Origin: Candidatus Izemoplasma sp.
GTDB lineage: Bacteria; Bacillota_I; Bacilli_A; Izemoplasmatales; Izemoplasmataceae
DNA: 12,672 bases
Direction of reading: 5' to 3'
Assembly (NCBI GenBank): GCA_007116105.1
Contig: SKJA01000134.1
Location: 1 to 12,672, forward strand
Numbering within the stretch: position 1 is the first letter of the stretch; the number at the start of each line of letters is the position of its first letter. A program made the position numbers and the translations under genes. This document shows positions 1 through 5,895 of the stretch, one piece after another. The notes under the pieces are model-generated. The model was not told where the DNA came from. It saw nothing but the letters and a program-made list of their open reading frames with translations, and searched no databases.

Positions 1-479
1 AAGAACAGCTCTTGTGAGCCCTGAAAATAGGGCTCACCAGCAGGCACAAAAGGAATAAAAGAGGAGACCGTTTCGCCGAGTTCAAGTTGAAAATCGTGCA
101 TGCCGTAATAGCTCAAATACTGATCTAAGTTTCCACCCGTGAACGCAATGAAGAGTGCGTTCGTTGTGCTTAATAAATCAATGCGACACGCCATATAATC
201 ATACCCTTGATAACAATGCAAGTTTTCCTGCAGTAAGGTTTCGTTGACGTAGATATGATTGTCATCACCACGAATGAACACGTCTACAGCTCCAATAAAA
301 TCAATGTATGGTAGCCTTAACATGTAGGTATTCCCAGGTGAGACTGATATGCCTTGGTGGTTCTCTAAAACAATGTATCCATCGTCATAATCAAACAGAT
401 TGGGGTCGAGTAAGTTCGTATGGGTCGAACTCGAAAACAACGTTCCCAACATTAAGAGTAACCATGGAATGACTTTCAT
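1..479 (-). CDS. Secreted hypothetical protein, N-terminal part (runs off left edge)
   Basis: This is an open frame of 159 complete codons with no stop before the window edge, so the C-terminus is missing. It starts at ATG 479-477, preceded by GAGGTG at 484-489. The first ~17 residues (MKVIPWLLLMLGTLFSS) form a signal peptide. No lipobox Cys follows, so the product is probably exported rather than lipid-anchored. The mature part is acidic and aromatic-rich (DPNLFDYDDGYIVLEN) and looks like beta-strand surface protein. Two Cys (in HCYQGYDYMAC) sit close enough to form a disulphide. I recognise no enzyme motif and assign no function. It is the third gene of the minus-strand group that starts near 2770. 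Its ribosome binding site lies inside the stem at 486-523, which may limit translation on read-through mRNA. Confidence 0.75.
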   Translation of the reverse strand, partial: MKVIPWLLLMLGTLFSSSTHTNLLDPNLFDYDDGYIVLENHQGISVSPGNTYMLRLPYIDFIGAVDVFIRGDDNHIYVNETLLQENLHCYQGYDYMACRIDLLSTTNALFIAFTGGNLDQYLSYYGMHDFQLELGETVSSFIPFVPAGEPYFQGSQELF

Positions 480-485
480 AAAACA

Positions 486-523
486 CCTCGCTCGTTTATT
501 TTTATCATACGACCCGAGCGAGG
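486..523 (-). promoter_or_regulatory. Inverted repeat that sequesters the Shine-Dalgarno of the downstream secreted-protein gene
   Basis: A perfect 9-bp inverted repeat (CCTCGCTCG at 486-494, CGAGCGAGG at 515-523) is separated by a 20-nt loop. On the minus strand the 3' arm contains the GAGG of the ribosome binding site used by the ATG at 479. A TATGAT hexamer (503-508, minus) lies in the loop. A transcript begun there would lack the 5' arm and leave the site free, whereas a read-through transcript would fold it. The stem could also act as a weak terminator for the lipoprotein gene, but only TGTTTT follows it on that strand. On the plus strand it is followed by a T-rich run, but no plus-strand gene reads into it. 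Confidence 0.5.
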
Positions 524-541
524 TTTTACTTTTTTATTTTT

Positions 542-1597
542 CTAGGACTCAAACTGAATAAAGAAAAATCCAATTTGAACATCTTGACCGCGTATCAAAC
601 GGTACTGAAGGATCAACAATGCTTCTTCTGCACTTTGACGCGAAGCTAAATACGCAGACGAGAGCACAATGTCATTCCCAACCACTTCAAAGTCTTCATC
701 ACTAAGGTTGGGTCCATACAACTCAAATCGAACGTCGGATAAGTTGCTAAACTCAAAGACCAAGGGGTTCGAAGGGCGATACAATTGCGTGCTTGGACTT
801 ATGAGGAAAGGGGCTTCTTGCGTGGTGAATGTGAACTGAATCACCCCAGATCCCAAGCCTGTTTCAATCACTACCACGGCTTGAGATTGATCTTTTATAA
901 GTGGAGAGAACGCAAACTCAAGTACCCCCTCATTCACTTCCCATGTCACCTCTTGCGCATCCCCATACGCCACTCTTGCTTCAACAAACTCAAGCGATTC
1001 TAAAGGATAGCTCAACTGACGTTGTCTGGTTAAATCGATGACGTACTGAGCTTCAAAAAGAAGTTGACTGTCTGGACTGTAATGTCGTATGGCTTTCACA
1101 TGTTGACACGTGTCAAAGGGGGCGGCAGAAACCTCGACAACCGTGACCTCATTTAATTCTAAGTCGCTTATGTCAAACTGCGTGTCTGTCACCTCAAAGC
1201 GAGCTTCTCCGACTTGTATAAGATAGCTCGTTGCCCCAGGCACTGGATCAAAAGTGACCCTACCGTTTTGGATGGACAGATTCTCAGGAGCTTCTAGTCT
1301 TGGGGTTGAGACAAAGGTAAAGGCTTGGCTTCGAGCCGATTTTTGCGTGGTCGTGGTGTATTCAATCACAAGACTTTGTGCCCCTTGAGGGATGTGATGA
1401 AGACGATGGTTGGGAGGTAGAACGCGCTGCGTTTCTCCGTTGATGTGAACATCATAAAACAGCACATCTTCTCGAGGGAGCCAATGGGCCGTATCGCAGT
1501 CCACTGTTACGTTTTCAATAGGACGTAAACGCGTTTGACAAGCCGTCAGAATGACCAATAAAGAAAGTATGGTACTCAGATAGAACACGCGCATCAT
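542..1597 (-). CDS. Surface lipoprotein with FN3/Ig-like beta-sandwich regions, hypothetical
   Basis: The 351-residue product has a type II signal peptide. A hydrophobic stretch (residues 3-17) ends in LTAC, making Cys20 the lipidated residue, so the mature protein should be tethered to the outer face of the membrane. Residues ~100-160 resemble a fibronectin type III fold (APENLSIQNGRVTF, PGATSYLIQV, closing strand VTVVEVSAA). Residues ~265-350 look like an X2/Ig-type module: acidic loops, VVGNDIVLSSAYL, then a final beta strand. A related but weaker module may sit at ~195-260. No catalytic motif is visible, so an adhesion or glycan/protein-binding role is only a guess. The start is a double ATG (1597 or 1594) behind AAAGGAA. 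The upstream nucleotidyltransferase stop (TGA 1601-1599) is 1 nt away, implying translational coupling. Confidence 0.75.
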   Translation of the reverse strand: MMRVFYLSTILSLLVILTACQTRLRPIENVTVDCDTAHWLPREDVLFYDVHINGETQRVLPPNHRLHHIPQGAQSLVIEYTTTTQKSARSQAFTFVSTPRLEAPENLSIQNGRVTFDPVPGATSYLIQVGEARFEVTDTQFDISDLELNEVTVVEVSAAPFDTCQHVKAIRHYSPDSQLLFEAQYVIDLTRQRQLSYPLESLEFVEARVAYGDAQEVTWEVNEGVLEFAFSPLIKDQSQAVVVIETGLGSGVIQFTFTTQEAPFLISPSTQLYRPSNPLVFEFSNLSDVRFELYGPNLSDEDFEVVGNDIVLSSAYLASRQSAEEALLILQYRLIRGQDVQIGFFFIQFES

Positions 1598-1598
1598 A

Positions 1599-2753
1599 TC
1601 ATTCCTTTCTTTCAGAGAGTAACGTTTGCATAAGGTGTTGAACTTTTTCAGTATTTAAGGTTTCTAAAACCATCGCTTGCGATAGCTTAGAGGGTGTTTT
1701 GAAGCGCCACATCAGTTTAAAAAAGCGAAAAACATACGCAATCACAACACCAATCACGGGCACTCTCATCAGCCTAGGATACATACTTTGCATGTGCGTT
1801 TTGGGTAAAATCCATTTGTTCAAAACAAAGGTGTGTGGTCGTTTCGCTGTGCCCGCACGTTGCAAAGCAAGTGGCTGATGGTGCCGCGCTTTAGCGTTTT
1901 GACCAGAAACCAAAATGATCTCCATGAACAGCTGTGCTTCTTCTTCATCAAGAAAAGCATCCGTAAACGATGCTTTAAGACTCAGTGTCGGCGCAAGATA
2001 CGTGTGTGTTAACTGAATCAGGCCGCTCGCAAAACGGTAAAGATTGGCATCTTTAAGGGCTTTTATTAGCCATGGAACATCAAATTCTGCCTGGTATTTT
2101 TGATCAAGTTTGACCAAATCAAGGAGCGTAAGAAGGCCAAAGCCTCCAGCTTTAAAGTGCTTTGCAGCATGAGCGAAGTGATAAAGGAGTGTAAAGCTAG
2201 AGGTTAGAGAGTTAAAAGTTAATAAATACGTTTCAGGGTGATACAATGGGTGTGTAGTGGAGTACAAACCCTCGGGCATCAACGCAAAGTGCCACTCAGC
2301 AAGAAGCCTAGGGTTTTGGCGGTGTTGATAAGTCCAATGGTATTGGTTTTTTGCGTATAGCTTCCATCCGTCTTCCACCATCAACTCAGCGACTTGTGTG
2401 CGAGATGTCTTAGGTAAAAAGAAATCAAGATCGCCCATGGGTCGTTGGTAGCTGTGAGGATAAAGAGTCTTATAATGAGCCCCTTTGAGCCATCGAATTT
2501 GACACCCTCGCTGAGCAAACAACGTCTCAAAACGTTGCTTAAGATGATCGTGTTGCTCTGCTTGCTTAAGATAAGCATAAAAGACACTTTCGAGTACACT
2601 TTTAAAGGGGTGTGAAGCTTCCAGTGAAGGATAGACATGCCCAACGAGACTATGTTCAACAATGATTTGAAGTCTTTCATTGGTGGCAGAAAGGTCAAAC
2701 CTTTGCCTGTGATTTCCCTCTTTAAACCATTCAATCAACGCATGGTCAAGCAT
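1599..2753 (-). CDS. Nucleotidyltransferase family protein (PF14907-like)
   Basis: The 384-residue product resembles the NTP_transf_5 family of uncharacterised nucleotidyltransferases. Visible hallmarks are LKGAHYKTLYP (residues 89-99), the metal-binding motif RPMGDLDFF with Asp108 and Asp110, and a third likely acidic ligand in LAEWHF (Glu153). A His-rich helical segment follows (LYHFAHAAKHF), then GLLTLLDLVKL, the usual 'lDlalL' stretch. Residues ~329-348 are hydrophobic with basic flanks and may touch the membrane. The substrate is unknown; family members are thought to transfer NMP groups, and some occur in peptide or surface-polymer loci. The frame could open at GTG 2762, but ATG 2753 has GAGGTG six nt upstream while GTG has no spaced site, so ATG is chosen. 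This is the first gene of the minus-strand group and is coupled to the lipoprotein gene. Confidence 0.75.
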   Translation of the reverse strand: MLDHALIEWFKEGNHRQRFDLSATNERLQIIVEHSLVGHVYPSLEASHPFKSVLESVFYAYLKQAEQHDHLKQRFETLFAQRGCQIRWLKGAHYKTLYPHSYQRPMGDLDFFLPKTSRTQVAELMVEDGWKLYAKNQYHWTYQHRQNPRLLAEWHFALMPEGLYSTTHPLYHPETYLLTFNSLTSSFTLLYHFAHAAKHFKAGGFGLLTLLDLVKLDQKYQAEFDVPWLIKALKDANLYRFASGLIQLTHTYLAPTLSLKASFTDAFLDEEEAQLFMEIILVSGQNAKARHHQPLALQRAGTAKRPHTFVLNKWILPKTHMQSMYPRLMRVPVIGVVIAYVFRFFKLMWRFKTPSKLSQAMVLETLNTEKVQHLMQTLLSERKE

Positions 2754-2759
2754 TTTGAA

Positions 2760-2765
2760 CACCTC
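2760..2765 (-). promoter_or_regulatory. Ribosome binding site deciding the start at 2753
   Basis: GAGGTG lies six nt before ATG 2753-2751. It overlaps the alternative GTG codon at 2762-2760, which therefore cannot be the start served by this site. The same GAGGTG hexamer serves the secreted-protein gene at 479. Confidence 0.6.
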
Positions 2766-2776
2766 ACTTAAACCGT

Positions 2777-2785
2777 ATTATATCA
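2777..2785 (-). promoter_or_regulatory. Extended -10 promoter for the nucleotidyltransferase/lipoprotein group
   Basis: The minus strand reads TGATATAAT, a consensus TATAAT box with the TGn extension. No good -35 lies at 17 nt: TTGTCT is 15 nt upstream and TTGACC is 24 nt upstream. The extended -10 probably carries most of the recognition. Transcription would begin near 2770, giving a leader of about 17 nt that contains the GAGGTG site. Confidence 0.6.
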
Positions 2786-2815
2786 TCTTTACACATGAGA
2801 CAATGAGGTCAACCC

Positions 2816-2845
2816 TTTACTTTTTTTAAAAATTTCCAATAAAAT
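2816..2845 (+). promoter_or_regulatory. Candidate sigma-A-type promoter of the ECF sigma/anti-sigma operon
   Basis: TTTACT (2816-2821) and TAAAAT (2840-2845) are separated by 18 nt of A/T-rich sequence. Transcription would start around 2852, leaving a ~24-nt leader with AGGTG at 2866-2870. ECF factors often drive their own promoters with an AAC-type -35 element. A TCAACC occurs at 2809-2814, but no CGT-type -10 lies at the proper distance, so autoregulation is not supported here. This promoter faces away from the TGATATAAT promoter in the same 110-nt gap. Confidence 0.35.
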
Positions 2846-2875
2846 AGACGTGAGAGACGTTAATTAGGTGACATG

Positions 2876-3412
2876 ATGAAAACAGCAACATTAGAACGCG
2901 CGATTGCGCGTTTAAAGAAAGGACAAGATGCGGCGTTTGAAACACTTTACGACGCCACGAAAGAACGTGTTTATTACACGCTTTTAAGCATTCTTAAAAA
3001 CCCTGTTGATGTGGACGATGTCATGCAAGAGACCTATTTAAAAGTGCTTGAAAACATTCATCGGTATGAAGCAAACACACAGTTTGCGGCATGGATTAAT
3101 CAAATTGCCCGTCGCACAGCGTTTGATCACTTAAGAAAAACACAGCGCACAGAACCACTTGACGTTGAAGATTACAATCCGCAACTGCGCGTGGATAATA
3201 AGATGGAAAAACAGTATTACGTTCAAACACTCATCGCCTCATTGGAAGAGGTAGACCGCGAAATCGTCATCCGAAAAATCTTTTTTCAGGAAACACACAA
3301 AACCATCGCAAAAGCACTTGATTTACCACTGGGTACTGTGACGTGGCGATACCAACAAGCACTGAAATATTTAAGGGAGAAGGAGGAAGCCAATGAAAGA
3401 CAAATCTTATGA
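2876..3412 (+). CDS. ECF-type RNA polymerase sigma factor
   Basis: The 178-residue product has the two-domain layout of extracytoplasmic-function sigma factors. Region 2 spans ~15-90, with the core-binding DDVMQETYLKVL (47-58) and the -10-recognising helix FAAWINQIARRTAFDHLRK (70-88). An acidic linker follows, then region 4 at ~115-168 with the helix-turn-helix TIAKALDLPLGTVTWRYQQAL. It would direct RNA polymerase to a stress or envelope regulon that cannot be read from this window. Two consecutive ATGs are possible (2873, 2876); AGGTG at 2866-2870 is 2 nt from the first and 5 nt from the second, so 2876 is preferred. The last 20 nt overlap the next gene, whose product is a membrane protein with anti-sigma character, so the pair very likely works as sigma and antisigma. 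Confidence 0.9.
   Translation: MKTATLERAIARLKKGQDAAFETLYDATKERVYYTLLSILKNPVDVDDVMQETYLKVLENIHRYEANTQFAAWINQIARRTAFDHLRKTQRTEPLDVEDYNPQLRVDNKMEKQYYVQTLIASLEEVDREIVIRKIFFQETHKTIAKALDLPLGTVTWRYQQALKYLREKEEANERQIL
3381..3386 (+). promoter_or_regulatory. Strong Shine-Dalgarno inside the sigma gene for the anti-sigma start
   Basis: AGGAGG, complementary to the core anti-SD, sits six nt before ATG 3393 and lies within the sigma coding sequence. Together with the 20-nt overlap it should keep synthesis of the anti-sigma protein coupled to, or above, that of the sigma factor. Confidence 0.75.
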
Positions 3413-4139
3413 GCGCCATTTAAGAACGCTCGCAAAGGAACGTATTCCTGAATTTTCAACCTTGTTTCCTTCGTATGCAAACACGAAAAGAGCCCCTCGT
3501 TGGCGACAAAGATGGGTGTTTGCACCGATCTTAACCATCTTAGTGTTTACGTTTGCGGTGTGGTTTTTCCAACCCAGCGAACCTTCCTTTACCGTTCTTT
3601 ATCTAGAAATCAATCCATCCCTTCAAGTGACCATTGACGACAAAGAAACTGTCATCGATGTGCTTGCGTTAAACGACGATGCTTCACGGTTACCACTGAC
3701 TAGCTACCTCAACTTATCGTATGATGATTTTGTCGATCAATGGTTTAAAGATGTTGCTGATGATTTGTCATGGGATCAAGAACGACTCATTCTTTTCGAC
3801 CTCATCGGTGAAAATGTTTCCTTAAACGAAGCTTTAGCTGAGCGCTTAGAAGCACTTATTATGCGACACCCGCTGCTTCGCGAACATCCTGTCATGGTTC
3901 TTCGTGATCGGATGGGGGCATTGTCTATGCCTGAGTTAGATGAAGCTAGAAGCATGAATGTTGGACTGATGCGCTATCGACTTGCCGCTGCTGTTGCTCA
4001 AAGAGACGACGCGCTCACCATCGAGGAAGCCCTTGATTTACCGGTGCGCGATTTGATTGAACGACGTCCAATGCCGCCCATGCACCCCACACCAACGCCT
4101 CCTTCAAGACGACCAAACATTCCAATGCCACGACGCTAA
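3393..4139 (+). CDS. Membrane anti-sigma factor with RsgI-like extracytoplasmic domain
   Basis: The 248-residue single-pass protein has a basic cytoplasmic tail (1-41, without the HxxxCxxC zinc motif of common anti-ECF factors) and one membrane helix (~42-59, VFAPILTILVFTFAVWFF). An outside domain opens with TVLYLEINPSLQVTIDDKETVIDVLALNDDASRL (67-100 in part). That segment matches the RsgI middle domain (x-x-x-E/D-INPS-x-x-x-x, then a 'V..V.ALN.D' strand). Asn74-Pro75 corresponds to the conserved NP at which RsgI proteins are reported to self-cleave. A helical region (~105-225) and a Pro/Arg-rich tail (~225-248) follow. The RsgI_N domain is not evident, consistent with an ECF partner rather than SigI. 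The gene overlaps the sigma gene and ends just before a strong terminator. The role as antisigma is inferred from context plus the RsgI-like domain. Confidence 0.75.
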   Translation: MKDKSYERHLRTLAKERIPEFSTLFPSYANTKRAPRWRQRWVFAPILTILVFTFAVWFFQPSEPSFTVLYLEINPSLQVTIDDKETVIDVLALNDDASRLPLTSYLNLSYDDFVDQWFKDVADDLSWDQERLILFDLIGENVSLNEALAERLEALIMRHPLLREHPVMVLRDRMGALSMPELDEARSMNVGLMRYRLAAAVAQRDDALTIEEALDLPVRDLIERRPMPPMHPTPTPPSRRPNIPMPRR

Positions 4140-4141
4140 AT

Positions 4142-4178
4142 AATAAAACGGTTCAACGAGACGTTGAGCCGTTTTATT
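4142..4178. terminator. Bidirectional intrinsic terminator
   Basis: A 17-bp stem (4142-4158 with 4162-4178, a single G-U pair) closes an AGA triloop. The stem is bounded by A-tracts on one side and T-tracts on the other. On the plus strand CCGTTTTATTTTT ends the sigma/anti-sigma operon. On the minus strand CCGTTTTATTATT ends the alpha/beta hydrolase gene that stops at 4184. It separates two convergent transcription units. Confidence 0.92.
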
Positions 4179-4183
4179 TTTGA

Positions 4184-5065
4184 TTACACCAACAAGAAAT
4201 CTAAGATATCTTTCGCTAATCGTTCTGGGAAATCCGTGATTGGAGAGTGTGAACCATCTTCATAAATGAGATGTTTTGCGTTCGGTAAGAGAGCCTCATT
4301 TTGCTTAAACATGATTTCTGGAATGACATAATCTTGTCGTGACCAGATGTTCAAAATTGGGGCCTTTAGTTGATCAATTAAGCCACTTCCTTCAACCACG
4401 CCATTCGACTCGTGTGAAAGATTGAAAGTCATTAAAGCCCAGTCAACATCGATGAGGTTTCGCTGTTTTAGTGTTTCACTCAAGTTTAAACTTAGCTCCT
4501 CTTCTGCAGGTACTTTGACGTTATAGATTGCTGCAGTCCAAACTTGACGCATAAACTCGACGTCCCCTTTTTCCATCGCATGTTGTGCAGGCAAGACTTG
4601 AACGGGATCAAGAGCCATCGCTTCTTTTGACTGATAAAGTTCGGTTAAGATGGGTTGATAGGAAGCATCCTTTTTGAAAATCGGATAGCCTTTCACCGAG
4701 GCTGATTCAATCAACGCCACACGGTTAACACGATTCGGGTAGCGAGCCGCCAAGGATAACGCGATGCCTCCGCCCGTAGACCATCCCACAAGATGTGCTT
4801 TGTCGATGTTTAGTGCATCCATGAAAGCCACTAAGTCATCCGCAAAATCATCCAAATGATCAATCGGGGTATGATAGGTACTGTCACCAAACCCTCTCAA
4901 ATCCGGAGCTAACACGCGCGCATGCGCTTTAAACATGGGTGCTACAGGTGCATAATGTAAGCCACTTGACATGTTGCCGTGGATCAGTAAAATCACGTCG
5001 CTCGCTTGGTCGTTCCACTCAAGATAAGCAAACGTTTCTTGACCAATGGTTATGTTTTTTTTCAT
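4184..5065 (-). CDS. Alpha/beta hydrolase, canonical HGN oxyanion type
   Basis: The 293-residue cytoplasmic product has the alpha/beta-hydrolase fold. It shows oxyanion-loop HGN (29-31), DLRGFGDS (55-62), nucleophile elbow GWSTGGG with Ser96, a likely acid Asp245 in SRQDYVIP, and His273 in DGSHSP. The full catalytic triad is present, so an active esterase, thioesterase or lactonase is expected; the substrate is not evident. The frame extends upstream to 5107, but ATG 5065 is chosen because TAGGAG (5071-5076) sits five nt before it, and those bases also contain the preceding gene's TAG stop. This is the last gene of the long minus-strand operon and ends at the bidirectional terminator. The CoA-transferase and second hydrolase beside it suggest a role in acyl-ester or acyl-CoA turnover. 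Confidence 0.85.
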   Translation of the reverse strand: MKKNITIGQETFAYLEWNDQASDVILLIHGNMSSGLHYAPVAPMFKAHARVLAPDLRGFGDSTYHTPIDHLDDFADDLVAFMDALNIDKAHLVGWSTGGGIALSLAARYPNRVNRVALIESASVKGYPIFKKDASYQPILTELYQSKEAMALDPVQVLPAQHAMEKGDVEFMRQVWTAAIYNVKVPAEEELSLNLSETLKQRNLIDVDWALMTFNLSHESNGVVEGSGLIDQLKAPILNIWSRQDYVIPEIMFKQNEALLPNAKHLIYEDGSHSPITDFPERLAKDILDFLLV

Positions 5066-5073
5066 AAACGCTC

Positions 5074-5895
5074 CTATAGTGTGTAGTGTGTGTTCTTTTC
5101 TAAACAAAACCCCAGAATCGTCGAGACAAATAGGCTGGGTTGTTCATACATTGACGCATGACCCGTTTTCGGGAAGTAAACTAACTTTGACTGTTGAATG
5201 CTCTCGTGCATCGCTTCTTGTTCAAAAGGTGGTGTTAAATAATCGTCTTCGCTGGCGACAATCAAGGTTGGCATCGTTAACGTGTGCAGGGCATCCAGGG
5301 TGTCATGCGATTCTGCACTTTGTGTTAAACGAATCATCGCATCAAGAAAGACCGGATTTGAAAAGACTTCAACGAGTAGTTTTTTGCGGTTTTCCATCCA
5401 CGCCAATTGCGTTTGATAAAACCTTGGAGAGTAAATAAACGGTATGGTGATGTGATAATACGCGAGCCCTTCGCGTGTCTTAGCCACTTCATTCCAACCA
5501 TCCCCAATGGCTTTAAGCCACGGTGATGTTTTCGCGACACCATTAAACAGCAGTAAACGACTGACACGTTCAGGGAATGCAATGGCAAACTGCAGCGCAA
5601 CCGAAGCACCGTAAGAGATACCAGCAAGATAGACTTGATCAAACTTAAGATGATCCAACAACGCTTTGAGCAGGTCTACTTGAATCTGTTGCGTGTAAGA
5701 TTCACTCATAAAACTGCTTTGACCTTGATCAAAGAAATCGAGTCTTAATAAACGAAGATGTGGTTTAAAGCTGTCCTTAAAGGGTTCCCAACTTTTAACC
5801 GACATCATGATGCCATTGAGCAACACTAAAACTGGACCTTCAGAGCCCTCAATATGGTAAAAAACTTCTTTATTTTGATAGTGAAATAGGCTCAT
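5074..5895 (-). CDS. Alpha/beta hydrolase, NG-oxyanion variant
   Basis: The 273-residue product also has the alpha/beta-hydrolase fold. The nucleophile elbow is AGISYGAS (Ser94), the acid is Asp217 or Asp218 in SEDDYLTPP, and the His is His246 in KTGHASMYEQP. The oxyanion strand reads VLLNGIMMS (24-32), with Asn where the neighbour has His (LNG rather than HG), as in several hydrolases of the MhpC/BioH-like class. Its identity to the downstream hydrolase looks low, so this is an old paralogue or an independent recruit rather than a recent duplication. The start ATG (5895-5893) overlaps the CoA-transferase stop as ATGA, indicating translational coupling. The stop overlaps the ribosome binding site of the next gene. 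Substrate unknown; a thioesterase or lipase-like role fits the context but is inference. Confidence 0.85.
   Translation of the reverse strand: MSLFHYQNKEVFYHIEGSEGPVLVLLNGIMMSVKSWEPFKDSFKPHLRLLRLDFFDQGQSSFMSESYTQQIQVDLLKALLDHLKFDQVYLAGISYGASVALQFAIAFPERVSRLLLFNGVAKTSPWLKAIGDGWNEVAKTREGLAYYHITIPFIYSPRFYQTQLAWMENRKKLLVEVFSNPVFLDAMIRLTQSAESHDTLDALHTLTMPTLIVASEDDYLTPPFEQEAMHESIQQSKLVYFPKTGHASMYEQPSLFVSTILGFCLEKNTHYTL

Noticed and set aside
14..37. Perfect 9-bp inverted repeat (GTGAGCCCT / AGGGCTCAC) with a 6-nt loop
   Set aside because: It lies inside the open frame of the secreted protein, with no T-tract on either side. One such repeat is expected by chance in a window of this size.
785..1003. 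Plus-strand open frame opposite the lipoprotein gene
   Set aside because: No ribosome site and no recognisable domain. The minus-strand frame has a lipobox signal peptide and folds, so this is its shadow.
2809..2852. ECF-style autoregulated promoter (TCAACC followed by CGT)
   Set aside because: The spacing is about 34 nt, whereas ECF promoters need roughly 16-17 nt between the elements.
5066..5107. Longer N-terminus for the downstream alpha/beta hydrolase (start at 5107)
   Set aside because: The extra residues overlap the upstream gene and have no ribosome site, and ATG 5065 has TAGGAG at the right distance.
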